Assembly: GCF_001625355.1 (NCBI RefSeq)
Contig: NZ_JSEE01000008.1
Location: forward strand, 124,001-188,000
Length of the DNA stretch: 64,000 nt
Direction: 5' to 3'
Source of the DNA: Marinomonas sp. TW1
Lineage (GTDB): Bacteria; Pseudomonadota; Gammaproteobacteria; Pseudomonadales; Marinomonadaceae
A program made the position numbers and the translations under genes. Under the pieces are notes generated by a model that saw only the letters and a program-made list of their open reading frames with translations, did not search any database and was not told where the DNA came from. This document shows positions 52,592-62,810 of this stretch, in pieces (within the stretch, counting starts at the first letter, position 1; each line of letters begins with the position of its first letter).

Positions 52592-52601
52592 GTACTTTCT
52601 T

Positions 52602-52632
52602 GAAGGTCATCTAAATGCAGTATTTGACCTTC
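52602..52632 (+). other. Intra-operon stem-loop after the second TRAP receptor gene
   Basis: GAAGGTCA and TGACCTTC form a perfect eight-base inverted repeat whose 15-base gap holds a further AAAT/ATTT pairing. It lies 10 bp after the receptor stop codon. No T-run follows. Likely a 3' stabiliser or partial terminator. Confidence 0.55.
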
Positions 52633-52635
52633 TCA

Positions 52636-52679
52636 CACCGTCTGGTTTCTTCGCCCCCATGTCAGTAGGCTAGACGGTG
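52636..52679 (+). other. Second intra-operon inverted repeat before the DctQ gene
   Basis: CACCGTCT and AGACGGTG are perfectly complementary across a 28-base gap. The right arm reaches the alternative GTG start at 52677, so folding could affect translation of the small permease if that start is used. Confidence 0.4.
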
Positions 52680-52703
52680 ACTTTTCTATCAAAAGTGAAC
52701 ACT

Positions 52704-53222
52704 ATGAAACAAATAAAAGAAAAATTGTATCTCTGTTCCGGCTTGCTGGCTGGGTTTTGTATCCTCCTCATTACCTTATTGCTGCTGGCACAAATCGTCG
52801 GACGTTTATTCGGTTTCATTGTGCCGTCTGCGGAAGATTTTGCCGGTTATGCTTTAGCCGCCTCGACCTTTCTGGGTTTGGCCTACACCTTTAGAGAGGG
52901 CGGTCATATTCGTGTGACCCTAGTGATTCAGCGCTTCTCTCCTGTCTCACGTAAATGGCAAGAAGGCGCTATTCTCGCTTTATCACTTGCCTTGATCAGT
53001 TACTTATCTTATTCGTGTGCCTATATGGTGTACGAGTCTTATGTCTACGATGAAGTCTCTTACGGCTACATCCCAGTGCCATTATGGATTCCTCAAATTC
53101 CGGTTGCTGTGGGCGTCATCGCTCTAAATCTAGCGGTATTGGATGCCTTAATCAGTCTTTTGAAAGGCAAAAAACCGGACTACAGTGAACACGAAAGTGC
53201 CCTAGAATTGGAGGAAATCTAA
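52704..53222 (+). CDS. TRAP transporter small permease (DctQ family)
   Basis: A 172-residue protein with four predicted helices (about 12-36, 46-66, 88-112 and 125-148). LLAQIVGRLFGFIVPSAEDFAGYALAASTFLGLAYTFREGGHIRV is the DctQ core region, with the REGGHIRV motif near residue 70. ATG at 52704 gives the normal MKQIKEKLY opening; a GTG nine codons upstream is possible and neither has a strong ribosome binding site. The last base overlaps the start of the DctM gene. Confidence 0.87.
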   Translation: MKQIKEKLYLCSGLLAGFCILLITLLLLAQIVGRLFGFIVPSAEDFAGYALAASTFLGLAYTFREGGHIRVTLVIQRFSPVSRKWQEGAILALSLALISYLSYSCAYMVYESYVYDEVSYGYIPVPLWIPQIPVAVGVIALNLAVLDALISLLKGKKPDYSEHESALELEEI

Positions 53223-54529
53223 TGGATTTAATGTGGATTGCTATCCTATTAGCGTTTGCTCTGTTGGCCCTATTGTCTCTTGGGGTTTGGGTGTCTTTCA
53301 CCTTGATCACCATTGGCGGTCTAGGACTGATTTTGTCCGAGAATTACCAAGTAAATCTGTTGTTTGCCACCTCCAGCTGGGGGGCCAGTACCGCTTGGTC
53401 ACTCACGGCGTTGCCGTTATTTATTTGGATGGGCGAAGTGCTGTTTCGTACCCGTTTGTCGGAAGATTTATTTAAAGGCTTATCGCCTTGGTTAAACGGC
53501 GTGCCGGGCAAGCTATTGCACGTCAATATTCTAAGCTGTGGTATTTTCGCGGCGGTGTCTGGGTCTTCTGCGGCCACGGCGGCCACCATAGGCCGTATGA
53601 CGTTGCCTGAGTTGCGTAAACAAGGTTACAGCGAACGCATGGCGATTGGCACCTTAGCGGGGTCTGGTACATTAGGTCTATTAATCCCGCCATCCATCAT
53701 TTTGATTGTTTATGGTGTGGCCGCAGAAGTGTCCATTGCACGCTTGTTCATCGCGGGAGCTCTGCCGGGCCTATTACTGGTCAGTTTGTTCATGGGCTTT
53801 ACCATGATCTGGGGGTATCTGCACAAAGATGAACTGCCACAAAACAACCAGCATGACACCAGTTGGCCAATGCGCATCAAAGCACTGCGTAAACTCATAC
53901 CTGTGGTGGGTCTAATTGGCTTTGTATTGGGCTCTATTTATGGCGGCATCACCACACCTACCGAAGCTGCTGCATTGGGCGTGACGGGGGCATTGGTTCT
54001 CGCCGCCATGACAGGGTCATTAAGTCGCAACAGCTTTATCGACAGCCTACTTGGCGCGGTAAAAAGCTCTTGTATGATTGGCTTCATCTTGGTGGGGGCA
54101 CACTTTTTAACCCTCGCCATGGGCTTTTTAGGCATTCCAAAAGCCTTAGCACTGTGGATCGGGGGTCTGTCCTTGTCACCGATGGAACTCATCCTCTACC
54201 TCACGGTATTGTTCGTGGTATTGGGCTGCTTCCTTGATGGTATTTCCGTGGTGGTACTGACCGTGGCCGTGATTATGCCAATGGTAGAAGCGGCCCATAT
54301 TGACTTACTTTGGTTTGGTATCTTCATTGTACTCGTGGTGGAAATGTCCCAAATTACCCCTCCGGTTGGTTTCAACCTGTTTGTCATACAAGCCTTAACG
54401 GGGAAAAACATTCTGTATGTCGCCAAAGCGGCTTTGCCTTTCTTCCTCTTGATTGGTGTGGCGATTGCCTTAATCAGTGTGTTTCCAGAAATTGTTACCT
54501 ATCTACCAGCGACCATGTCACAAAACTAA
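53222..54529 (+). CDS. TRAP transporter large permease (DctM family)
   Basis: A 435-residue inner-membrane transport subunit with about twelve helices. Family sequences include VSGSSAATAATIGRMTLPEL near residue 118, GTLAGSGTLGLLIPPSIILIVYG near 141, and GGITTPTEAAALGVTGAL near 240. VEMSQITPPVGFNLFVIQAL lies near 380. It drives sodium-coupled uptake of the solute delivered by the DctP receptor. The start immediately follows GGAGG within the DctQ gene, and pxpA begins 36 bp after its stop. Confidence 0.92.
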   Translation: MDLMWIAILLAFALLALLSLGVWVSFTLITIGGLGLILSENYQVNLLFATSSWGASTAWSLTALPLFIWMGEVLFRTRLSEDLFKGLSPWLNGVPGKLLHVNILSCGIFAAVSGSSAATAATIGRMTLPELRKQGYSERMAIGTLAGSGTLGLLIPPSIILIVYGVAAEVSIARLFIAGALPGLLLVSLFMGFTMIWGYLHKDELPQNNQHDTSWPMRIKALRKLIPVVGLIGFVLGSIYGGITTPTEAAALGVTGALVLAAMTGSLSRNSFIDSLLGAVKSSCMIGFILVGAHFLTLAMGFLGIPKALALWIGGLSLSPMELILYLTVLFVVLGCFLDGISVVVLTVAVIMPMVEAAHIDLLWFGIFIVLVVEMSQITPPVGFNLFVIQALTGKNILYVAKAALPFFLLIGVAIALISVFPEIVTYLPATMSQN

Positions 54530-54564
54530 TGGGCTCGCAGTAGCGGATTTAAGGATGCATTAAA

Positions 54565-55323
54565 ATGAAATTGAATTGCGATATGGGCGAAGCCTTCGGA
54601 ACTTGGAAAATGGGCGAAGATGTACAAATTATGCCCTTTGTTGATCAAGCCAATGTGGCCTGTGGTTTTCATGCCTCAGACCCACTAACCATGAGCAAAA
54701 CGGTCGCGTTAGCCAAGCAACATGGTGTGACCATAGGTGCTCATCCAGCCTATCCAGATTTGGTAGGTTTCGGGCGTCGCAACATGGACATAGCCCCTGT
54801 AGAACTAAAGGCGCTGATTCAATATCAAATCGGTGCTTTACTGGGCATTTGCCAAGCTCACAATACCAAGCTGAGCTATGTAAAACCTCATGGTGCTTTG
54901 TACAACCAGATGATGGCAGACTTTGCGATTTTAGAGACCGTGATGCAAGCCGTAAGTGAACTGGACGCGTCTCTGACCCTCATGGTGATGGCAGTGCCGG
55001 AAGCGGAACAGGTCAAAAAACTGGCTCAAAAATACGGTTTAACTGTCTGGTTTGAAGCTTTTGCGGATCGTTTATACACAGACGAAGGCCGACTCACACC
55101 ACGCAAACAGCCTAATGCCGTACACGCCAGCTTTGAACTGATTGAGCAACAGGTTGTACAACTGTGTGAGACGGGGACCTTAACCACAGCATCTGGACAA
55201 AAGTTGGCCATTCATGCCGACACCATTTGTGTACATGGCGACGGGGACCATGCAGTAGATGCGGTCAAACGCATTCGCCAACTGGTCGATGTTACTAATC
55301 AAGATAACGCGACAACACCATGA
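54565..55323 (+). CDS. pxpA: 5-oxoprolinase subunit A
   Basis: A 252-residue protein of the LamB/YcsF family. The N-terminal LNCDMGEAFGTWKMG and the following ACGFHASDPLTM (near 31-42) are defining. GAHPAYPDLVGFGRR lies near 59, YVKPHGALYNQM near 109, FADRLYTDEGRLTPR near 167 and ICVHGDGDHAV near 220. With PxpB and PxpC it hydrolyses 5-oxo-L-proline to glutamate using ATP. The stop overlaps the pxpB start (ATGA). Confidence 0.95.
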   Translation: MKLNCDMGEAFGTWKMGEDVQIMPFVDQANVACGFHASDPLTMSKTVALAKQHGVTIGAHPAYPDLVGFGRRNMDIAPVELKALIQYQIGALLGICQAHNTKLSYVKPHGALYNQMMADFAILETVMQAVSELDASLTLMVMAVPEAEQVKKLAQKYGLTVWFEAFADRLYTDEGRLTPRKQPNAVHASFELIEQQVVQLCETGTLTTASGQKLAIHADTICVHGDGDHAVDAVKRIRQLVDVTNQDNATTP

Positions 55324-56033
55324 GCCAAGCTGTATCCCCCTTGTTACCCGACATGGATATGGTCAGTGACAATGCCTGTTTACTGACCTTTAGTCAGACC
55401 ATCAGTGAGGCCATTTCGGATCGCATTGCGCAAGTCAGTCACCAGCTAACGACTCTGCCAGGCATCATTGATTTAGTGCCGTCTTACACCACCTTATTAG
55501 TGGTGTTTGATGGCGATCATTTTGACCGTTTTGCCATTTGCAAAGCCATACGCCAGTTAATACTCCAGCTAGATCCCAAGGACGCCTTGCAAGCCGATGT
55601 ACGTGAGATTGTCATTCCCGTGTATTACGGTGCCGAAGTGGGCCCGGATTTAGACGAGGTCGCGGCACACTGTGGCCTATCGACCAATGACGTCATTGAA
55701 CAACACTGTGCCAATTTGTATCGCGCCTATGCCATTGGCTTTACCCCAGGGTTTGCGTTTTTAGGCAATACGCCAGCACAACTTCACATAGGTCGTAAAA
55801 CCACGCCACGTTTAAAAGTGCCGATTGGCAGTGTCGCCATTGCTGAAAACCAAACCGCCGTCTACCCCAGCGTTACCCCAGGTGGCTGGCAAATCATAGG
55901 CCGCACCCCAATTAAATTAGTCGATTGGGGGAGCGAAAATTTGGCCCTGATTGCCATGGGCGATAAGGTTCGGTTTGAAGCCATTTCTCGACAAGACTTT
56001 TTAGCTCAAGGAGGCAATCTGGATGGCTTTTAA
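55320..56033 (+). CDS. pxpB: 5-oxoprolinase subunit B (KipI family)
   Basis: A 237-residue carboxyltransferase-domain-1 protein. Recognised by IVIPVYYGAEVGPDLDEVA near residue 98, AYAIGFTPGFAFLG near 140 and the region RLKVPIGSVAIAENQTAVYPSVTPGGWQIIGRTP (about 165-200). In B. subtilis the homologue KipI also inhibits a sporulation kinase, but the operon context here indicates the enzyme role. The end overlaps pxpC by 11 bp. Confidence 0.95.
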   Translation: MSQAVSPLLPDMDMVSDNACLLTFSQTISEAISDRIAQVSHQLTTLPGIIDLVPSYTTLLVVFDGDHFDRFAICKAIRQLILQLDPKDALQADVREIVIPVYYGAEVGPDLDEVAAHCGLSTNDVIEQHCANLYRAYAIGFTPGFAFLGNTPAQLHIGRKTTPRLKVPIGSVAIAENQTAVYPSVTPGGWQIIGRTPIKLVDWGSENLALIAMGDKVRFEAISRQDFLAQGGNLDGF

Positions 56034-56946
56034 AGTAATCAAACCAGGCATGCTTGCCTTACTACAAGACTTAGGCCGCCATGGTCATCAGGCGATTGGG
56101 GTCACCACTGGCGGCCCCATGGATGAACTGGCTTTTCGTTGGGCCAATGCTTTATTAGACAATGAGGATAATGCCCAACAACTGGAAATCACCTTTGGCA
56201 TGCTGTCTCTAGAAGCCCAAGCCAATACCAGTGTGGCGTTAACAGGGGCTGACTTAGACGCCACATTGAATGGTAAAAGCCTGACGCCGTGGCAAACTTA
56301 CGCGGTAAAAACAGGCGATGTATTGAACTTTCAGCAGCCCGTTTGGGGATTACGGGCTTATCTGGCGGTGAAAGGGGGGTTTCAATGTGAACTCACCCTT
56401 GGCAGTGTCGCCACTGTGATGCGCGAAAAAATTGGCGGTTTAACCGGCAAAGGCGATAAATTACAAAAAGACGATATCCTGCCATACCATCGCCATGATC
56501 AGCACCAGCAACGATCCGTACCTCGCGCTGCCATTCCTGATTACAGTCAATCCGACATTCCACTGGTATTGGGTTATCAGTATCGTAGTTTTTCGGATTT
56601 ACAACGGGCGCATTTTTTCTCCAGCGATTACAAAGTCTCACAAAACAGTGATCGTATGGGCTATCGTTTGGCAGGAAATGCTATTCAAGGTGATGCAAAA
56701 GGCATCATTTCAGAAGGCATTGCGTATGGTTCAGTACAGATCCCCAAAGACGGTCAACCTATCGTGTTATTACGCGACCGACAAACCATTGGTGGTTACC
56801 CTAAAATGGGCTGTGTGACTCGCTTTGGCGGTGCTTTGCTGGCACAGAAAAAACCCGGTGATGCCATTCAATTCACCCCCATCACAGTCGATCAAGCCGA
56901 GCACGAAAGACATTTGCAAATGGCCCGTTTGCAGCAGTGGCGTTAA
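56023..56946 (+). CDS. pxpC: 5-oxoprolinase subunit C (biotin-dependent carboxyltransferase-like)
   Basis: A 307-residue carboxyltransferase-domain-2 protein. It opens with KPGMLALLQDLGRHGHQAIGVTTGGPMDE, then LEITFGMLSLEA near residue 50, RAYLAVKGGF near 112 and SDRMGYRLAG near 208. QIPKDGQPIVLLRDRQTIGGYPKMG lies near 240. AAGGAGG precedes the ATG. It completes the PxpABC enzyme and ends the operon; a strong inverted repeat follows. Confidence 0.95.
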   Translation: MAFKVIKPGMLALLQDLGRHGHQAIGVTTGGPMDELAFRWANALLDNEDNAQQLEITFGMLSLEAQANTSVALTGADLDATLNGKSLTPWQTYAVKTGDVLNFQQPVWGLRAYLAVKGGFQCELTLGSVATVMREKIGGLTGKGDKLQKDDILPYHRHDQHQQRSVPRAAIPDYSQSDIPLVLGYQYRSFSDLQRAHFFSSDYKVSQNSDRMGYRLAGNAIQGDAKGIISEGIAYGSVQIPKDGQPIVLLRDRQTIGGYPKMGCVTRFGGALLAQKKPGDAIQFTPITVDQAEHERHLQMARLQQWR

Positions 56947-56963
56947 CCAAATGTCATCCTCTC

Positions 56964-57003
56964 GCGCTCTTTTACATTCTGTATCACGGTAGTAAAAGAG
57001 CGC
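56964..57003 (+). terminator. Long inverted repeat closing the pxp operon
   Basis: A perfect 12-base inverted repeat (GCGCTCTTTTAC and GTAAAAGAGCGC) with a 16-base loop lies 18 bp after the pxpC stop. There is no T-run after it on the plus strand, so termination efficiency is uncertain. Confidence 0.55.
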
Positions 57004-57192
57004 AACAATCCGATAGCCATTCTTACACATCATGACACATCAGTGTCTGTGTTTTACCTGCATATCCAGTAAGCTTAAAGAGTAAAAAAGCAGAATGGTG
57101 ATACGTACGTGGCTCGTATCGTTTAAAATGGACTTTTGATGATCAAATCCCATCTGCTTCACATTCAAAAACGATTTTAAAGCTGGGATATC

Positions 57193-60100
57193 ATGCGAAC
57201 AGTTAAGCACTTCAACAATACGACTTCTCTACTTGTCTGGGTAATGGCAGGTGTGGTGTTGTTTGCCACTCTCATTGGTGCGGCCATCTTAGCCAATACA
57301 ATTCACAATCTTCGCATCCAACAGCAACAGCTGGCTGAACAACAAAATGCCATGTTACGTAATACCGCTAAGCTGAGTGAAATCGTCCCAGCTCAACATA
57401 ATGCCATGCACCAGCATTTAACAGAAAGTGACCACAACCACGAGCTAAATCCTGAGGCTTGGCTTACCCAATATCAACAAGCCGCCACAGACTTACAAAA
57501 CAGCTCTGGACAACAAATAGAGCTGTTGGCTTTAGCAGATCGTCTAAAGCAGCAAGGCATGGCAATCGAGAGTATTTTTAATCGCGTAGAAGACTGGCAT
57601 GAACGCAAAGCAGAGTTTGTTGCCCAGTCCGCATTAAACCGACGTATTGAACAATCACAATTAAAAGTCGAAGCACTGCGTAGTTTGGCGAACGCCCTAA
57701 ATAGTCGCTACCGCCAACAGGAAAATCGCACCCTGTACGAATACAATCAACAACAAGAGAACAGTCCGTCCAACCTGCTTGAATACTATATCAGTTTGAG
57801 AGACACCCATTTAGATACCGCTTTAACGACGATCATTGAAGACGTTGTGGCACTTGATACGGCCTTGTTTTCTCTGTTTTACATTAACAATATCAACGAA
57901 CTAAACGACCTAATTAACAACAGCTTGACGCCTTCTATTGTGCTGTTGGAAGAGGCGGTTGAGGTTATTCGTTCCGTTTACCCTGCTTACGCAACCAGCA
58001 TCGATCGTCAAATTAGGGACCTAACAAACATCCTTTATAACAATCAAGAACCGCGATCAGAGCAAGGTCAAGACAGCGCTCAGCCAACCGCCGCTTTGCT
58101 TAGTGACCTTAGAAAAAACATTGCCTTAGAAAATGAAGCCAAGGTGCTAGGTCAAGCATTAGACAATACTTTCTTCCCCATCGAATCCTATTTAGACCAG
58201 ATCAACATTTTGGTACAAAAAGAATCGCACTTATTTGAAAAGCAGATCGGGGACGAACTTCAAACCGTCAGTCTAAAATCCACCCTCATCAGCGCTGGTA
58301 CTATTTTCATCACCCTTTTACTCGCTTGGGCGATCTCGAGAAAGCTATCCCGTCAACTTAAACACATCATTGAGAGTGAAGATCGTTTTCGTTCTATGTT
58401 TGAATCCTCTCCAGATCCTGCTTGGATTATGGTGAATGAGCAAATAGTAGAAATAAATGAAGCCGCCAAGCTCAAACTGAGCCATATATTTAGCGACCTT
58501 AAACAGCACTCGCTCCTTTATCTCACACCGACATTCCAAGCCAATGGAAAGCATTCATCAGGGGAAGTTGAGACACTGATTAATACGGTTAAAGCGACAG
58601 GGCAAGCGCAGACAGAGTGGCTATTTAGAGGCGATAATGCCCAGCCGATATACGCCGACATGACCTTGCTATCCGTGACGTATCAGGATCAAAAAGCCAT
58701 CATCTGTACTTGGCGAGACATCACCAAACGTCAACAAACCCAACGTTCTTTGGAGTCTTACAAAGAGCAATTGGAACAGGAGATTGAAGAGCAAACCTTT
58801 GAGCTAAAACAAGCAAAAGAGGTCGCCGAAAAAGCCAATCAAGCGAAAAGTGACTTTCTGGCCAATATGAGCCATGAAATTCGTACGCCAATGAACTCCA
58901 TCATTGGTATGTCCCATCTCGCATTACAAACGGGTCTCGAGGAAAAACCACAAAATTACATTCAAAAGGTACTGGGTTCTGCGGAATCTCTACTCGGCAT
59001 CATTAACGACATCCTCGACTTTTCGAAAATTGAAGCCGGTAAAGTCGAAATCGAAAAACACCCTTTCCACCTGCAAGATGTCCTATCCGATGTGGCCAAC
59101 ATTTTGTCTTTAAAAGTGGAAGACAAAGGCCTTGAGCTCATCTTCAACGTTTCGCCAGAACTGCCAAACCACTTTATTGGTGATGCCTTACGCCTCAGAC
59201 AAATTTTACTTAATTTGGGCAATAATGCAGTCAAATTCACCAGCAGCGGCGAAGTGATTATTCACGTAGGACTCAATCAGATACTCAATGACCGAGAAAT
59301 GGAATTGCATTTTTCTGTTCAAGATACTGGCATTGGCATCAGTGAAGAGAGTCAAAAACATCTGTTTCGCTCTTTCTCACAAGCCGACTCATCGACGACT
59401 CGACGCTTTGGTGGAACCGGACTGGGGCTCGCAATTTCAAAGCAATTGTCCGAACTCATGGGTGGTGAAATTTGGGTAGAAAGCAAAGAAGATCAAGGCA
59501 GTACGTTTCACTTTACCATTCAGCTGACCACCTCAGACGCCATAAAACAGCAGAGCGATGTGACACACATGCCCAGCATTCAACGCGTGTTGGTGGTGGA
59601 CGACAATGATGCGGCAAGAGAAATACTCAGCTCAAACGTCAAAGCCTTAGGACTTTGCTGTGATTCAGCAAAAGATGGCTTTCAAGCGCTTGAGCGAGTT
59701 CAACGAGCCCAATCTGAAGGCAGCGAATACCAACTGATTTTGGTCGATTGGCAAATGCCCGAAATGGATGGCATCGAAACCTGTCGCCACATTCTAAATC
59801 AGTCGGACAAAACGCTACCGACTATGATCATGGTCACCGCACACAGCTTAGCGACCGTTAGACAAGCAGCCAATGATTTAAACATCGCCGGCTACTTAAC
59901 CAAGCCAGTCACTTTATCTAGTCTGTTTGATGCCATCATGTCGTCTCATCGTTTGGATCAAACCGTCATCATTCAGCAGGTAGACAGGGACGAGCCACCA
60001 ACACACTACTCGAATCTAGAAGGTGCACGTATTCTCTTAGTAGAAGACAACGAGATTAATCGAGAATTAGCCGAAGAATTACTCAACCAACAAAAAGTCG

Positions 60101-61041
60101 AACTCAGTGTGGCGATGAATGGCCAAGAAGCGCTAGAGCTCATTGAAAGCAACACTTTCGATCTCGTCCTAATGGATTGCCAGATGCCCGTCATGGATGG
60201 CTATCAAGCCACTCGCGCCATTCGTCAACAAGCAAAACATGACCGTTTGCCAATCATTGCCCTGACCGCCAATGTGTTAACTCATGACATTCAAAGAGCC
60301 ATAGAAGCGGGCATGAATGACCATATTTCCAAGCCTATTAACATTCATAATATGTTTTCGACGCTAGCCAAATGGTTACCTGAGACTGAGCCACTAACAC
60401 ACCACACTCAAGCCGATTCGGCTGTGGATGATGACTCAGTCCTACCACCCAATTTGGCTCTGCCACATTTGCCTAACATCAATATCAAACAAGGGCTGAA
60501 GCATACTCATAGCCAAGCACTCTATTGCAAAATGCTGACCCGTTTCCTTGAGAAGTACCAAACCTTCATCATGGAATTTGAACAACATTTGGCACAACAA
60601 GAATGGGCTGACGCCAAGCGTTTAAACCATACCTTGAAATCGATTGCCGCCACATTGGGAATGACCAATCTGAGCAAGATGGCCGCTGAGCTGGAGACAG
60701 ATTGTTCACAACAAAACGTCAAAGCCGAACTGGCATTTGAGCTCGAAAGCATCCTGAATGGTTTAATGCTATGGCAGTCCAAATTGCCGAAGAACAGCAA
60801 CGTTCAAGGTGAAGAAAAATCCTTGAGTGCTGAGGAAAAACACAAACAATTGAGCGAGTTACGCCATTACTTGGAGCAAAATTCAATCCAAGCGCAAGAC
60901 CTTGCGCAGCAGCTTGCCCCTTACTTCAACAAGGACGATGAAAAAACTTTATTCAAACTGATTTGTGATGCCCTAGCCTATTATGACTTTGATAGTGCCT
61001 TAGCTTGCATCGACAACTTAGACAAAAAGATTCAATCTTAG
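57193..61041 (+). CDS. Hybrid sensor histidine kinase (PAS-HisKA-HATPase-REC-REC-Hpt)
   Basis: A 1282-residue multistep phosphorelay kinase of BarA/TorS-like build. TM1 is at about 14-36; a long helical periplasmic domain follows (about 37-360); TM2 is at about 362-382. A PAS-like domain (about 390-510) and a coiled coil lead to HisKA with phospho-acceptor H561 (SHEIRTPMN), then HATPase (about 660-775; DTGIGI and the [10 protein letters not shown] box). REC1 has D852, REC2 has D995, and the Hpt domain has H1146 ([13 protein letters not shown]). The gene for an HD-GYP response regulator follows 11 bp downstream, making it the probable output. The signal is unknown. Confidence 0.93.
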   Translation: MRTVKHFNNTTSLLVWVMAGVVLFATLIGAAILANTIHNLRIQQQQLAEQQNAMLRNTAKLSEIVPAQHNAMHQHLTESDHNHELNPEAWLTQYQQAATDLQNSSGQQIELLALADRLKQQGMAIESIFNRVEDWHERKAEFVAQSALNRRIEQSQLKVEALRSLANALNSRYRQQENRTLYEYNQQQENSPSNLLEYYISLRDTHLDTALTTIIEDVVALDTALFSLFYINNINELNDLINNSLTPSIVLLEEAVEVIRSVYPAYATSIDRQIRDLTNILYNNQEPRSEQGQDSAQPTAALLSDLRKNIALENEAKVLGQALDNTFFPIESYLDQINILVQKESHLFEKQIGDELQTVSLKSTLISAGTIFITLLLAWAISRKLSRQLKHIIESEDRFRSMFESSPDPAWIMVNEQIVEINEAAKLKLSHIFSDLKQHSLLYLTPTFQANGKHSSGEVETLINTVKATGQAQTEWLFRGDNAQPIYADMTLLSVTYQDQKAIICTWRDITKRQQTQRSLESYKEQLEQEIEEQTFELKQAKEVAEKANQAKSDFLANMSHEIRTPMNSIIGMSHLALQTGLEEKPQNYIQKVLGSAESLLGIINDILDFSKIEAGKVEIEKHPFHLQDVLSDVANILSLKVEDKGLELIFNVSPELPNHFIGDALRLRQILLNLGNNAVKFTSSGEVIIHVGLNQILNDREMELHFSVQDTGIGISEESQKHLFRSFSQADSSTTRRFGGTGLGLAISKQLSELMGGEIWVESKEDQGSTFHFTIQLTTSDAIKQQSDVTHMPSIQRVLVVDDNDAAREILSSNVKALGLCCDSAKDGFQALERVQRAQSEGSEYQLILVDWQMPEMDGIETCRHILNQSDKTLPTMIMVTAHSLATVRQAANDLNIAGYLTKPVTLSSLFDAIMSSHRLDQTVIIQQVDRDEPPTHYSNLEGARILLVEDNEINRELAEELLNQQKVELSVAMNGQEALELIESNTFDLVLMDCQMPVMDGYQATRAIRQQAKHDRLPIIALTANVLTHDIQRAIEAGMNDHISKPINIHNMFSTLAKWLPETEPLTHHTQADSAVDDDSVLPPNLALPHLPNINIKQGLKHTHSQALYCKMLTRFLEKYQTFIMEFEQHLAQQEWADAKRLNHTLKSIAATLGMTNLSKMAAELETDCSQQNVKAELAFELESILNGLMLWQSKLPKNSNVQGEEKSLSAEEKHKQLSELRHYLEQNSIQAQDLAQQLAPYFNKDDEKTLFKLICDALAYYDFDSALACIDNLDKKIQS

Positions 61042-61052
61042 CGAGTTTAATT

Positions 61053-62156
61053 ATGACCAACATCAGCAACCTTTATCCCGCCGATGACACCCCGCAAGCG
61101 ACCATCTTGCTGGTCGACGATACACCGGAAAACATCGATCTGTTGGCCGCGTCCCTGCGTGACGACTATCAATTGAAGGTCGCTCTCAACGGTGAACGAG
61201 CATTGGCCATCACTCAAGACAAGCGCCTGCCAAAACCAGACCTGATTTTACTCGACGTTATGATGCCTGAAATGGACGGTTACGAAGTATGTAAACGTTT
61301 AAAAGCGGATCCGACAACCGCGCACATTCCGGTGATTTTCGTGACCGCCAAACATGAAATAGGGGATGAAGAGTACGGCTTTGACCTAGGCGCGGTGGAC
61401 TACATTACCAAACCTTTTACTCCCAGCTTGGTTCGTGCTCGTGTGCGTACCCATTTGGCGCTATTCAATCAAAATCGTCAGTTATTCAACCAGGTACAAG
61501 AACGAACCAAGGCCTTACAAGACAGTAAACTGCGCATCATTCAACATCTTGGTAAAGCCGTTGAATACAAGGACAATGAAACCGGTGCTCATGTCATCAG
61601 AATGAGCCTCATCACGCGCTTATTGGCCGAACATACCGTCAGCGATCAAGCTTGGGTAGAGCGCATTTTTCAAGCCGCACCTATGCATGATGTTGGTAAA
61701 ATAGGGGTGTCTGATCACATTCTGCGCAAACCCGGTAAACTGACCCCAGAAGAGTGGAATGAGATGAAAAAACACCCTCTTATCGGTGCACAGATTCTTG
61801 AGTCTGACGACGACCCATTGTTGTTCATGGCCAGTGTGGTGTCTTTAACCCATCATGAAAAGTGGGATGGCAGTGGCTACCCAAACAGTTTAATGGCGGA
61901 TCAAATCCCATTAGAAGGACGCATCGTGGCAGTCGCGGATGTGATTGATGCCTTGATGTCCAAGCGACCGTATAAAGAGCCGTGGAGCGTCGAGCAAACC
62001 ATCGACTATCTAGTTGAACAAAAAGGCAAACACTTCGATCCCGACTTGGCAGATCTGGCCATCAAGCTGATGCCACAAATTGTCGACATTCGAGCGTTAT
62101 ATCCTGACGAACCATCGAACCTACTTGACGATAGCTTTTTTAAATTAGCATACTAA
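61053..62156 (+). CDS. HD-GYP response regulator, predicted c-di-GMP phosphodiesterase
   Basis: A 367-residue RpfG-type protein. ATG at 61053 lies after the kinase stop, with only a weak GAG site; a frame overlapping the kinase gene is less likely. The receiver domain (about 15-135) has acceptor D68 in LILLDVMMPEMDG and the Lys in TKPF. A short helical linker leads to HD-GYP (about 165-350) with H212-D213 in MHDVGKIG, THHEKWDGSG275-Y-P, and VADVIDALMSKRPYK. All catalytic motifs are present, so hydrolysis of c-di-GMP is expected, controlled by the adjacent hybrid kinase. Confidence 0.93.
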   Translation: MTNISNLYPADDTPQATILLVDDTPENIDLLAASLRDDYQLKVALNGERALAITQDKRLPKPDLILLDVMMPEMDGYEVCKRLKADPTTAHIPVIFVTAKHEIGDEEYGFDLGAVDYITKPFTPSLVRARVRTHLALFNQNRQLFNQVQERTKALQDSKLRIIQHLGKAVEYKDNETGAHVIRMSLITRLLAEHTVSDQAWVERIFQAAPMHDVGKIGVSDHILRKPGKLTPEEWNEMKKHPLIGAQILESDDDPLLFMASVVSLTHHEKWDGSGYPNSLMADQIPLEGRIVAVADVIDALMSKRPYKEPWSVEQTIDYLVEQKGKHFDPDLADLAIKLMPQIVDIRALYPDEPSNLLDDSFFKLAY

Positions 62157-62238
62157 ATAATAACAATTTTATTAATTATCGAAGGTCTTCTAATATGTGT
62201 CCTGTTGGTAACGCAAACACTTATTAGGAGACACACAA

Positions 62239-62796
62239 ATGATCAACACTCAAATCAAACCATTTAACGCAACGGCTTTTAAAAACGGCGAATTCGTCGA
62301 AATTTCTGAAAAAGATGTACTAGGCAAATGGGCCGTGTTCTTCTTCTACCCTGCTGACTTCACTTTCGTATGCCCAACGGAACTTGGCGATGTTGCAGAC
62401 AAATACGAAGAGCTACAATCTCGTGGCGTTGAAGTATTCTCTGTTTCTACAGACACACACTTCACTCACAAAGCGTGGCACGACAGCTCTGACACCATCG
62501 GTAAAATCAACTACTACATGGTTGGCGACCAAACTGGCAACATCACTAACAACTTCAACGTAATGCGTGAAGGCCAAGGCCTTGCTGACCGAGCTACTTT
62601 CCTAATCGATCCAGAAGGCACAATCCAAGCCATGGAAATCACAGCAGAAGGCATCGGCCGTGACGCGGAAGACCTACTACGCAAAGTGAAAGCAGCACAA
62701 TACGTTGCCGCTCACCCAGGCGAAGTTTGCCCAGCAAAATGGAAAGAAGGCGAAGCAACATTGGCTCCTTCTCTAGACCTAGTCGGCAAAATCTAA
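62239..62796 (+). CDS. ahpC: Alkyl hydroperoxide reductase subunit C (peroxiredoxin)
   Basis: A 185-residue typical 2-Cys peroxiredoxin. The peroxidatic Cys is C45 in [13 protein letters not shown], and the resolving Cys is C164 in [24 protein letters not shown] near residue 113 is also characteristic. It reduces H2O2, organic peroxides and peroxynitrite, and is recycled by AhpF, encoded 175 bp downstream. AGGAG precedes the ATG. Codon use is markedly biased to a few codons, as expected for a highly expressed gene. Confidence 0.97.
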   Translation: MINTQIKPFNATAFKNGEFVEISEKDVLGKWAVFFFYPADFTFVCPTELGDVADKYEELQSRGVEVFSVSTDTHFTHKAWHDSSDTIGKINYYMVGDQTGNITNNFNVMREGQGLADRATFLIDPEGTIQAMEITAEGIGRDAEDLLRKVKAAQYVAAHPGEVCPAKWKEGEATLAPSLDLVGKI

Positions 62797-62810
62797 GACG
62801 ACTTCCCTGC

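Noticed and set aside
62157-62238. Possible OxyR site upstream of ahpC
   Set aside because: An ATAG-N7-CTAT tetrad pattern was looked for; only scattered partial matches occur, so no site is claimed.
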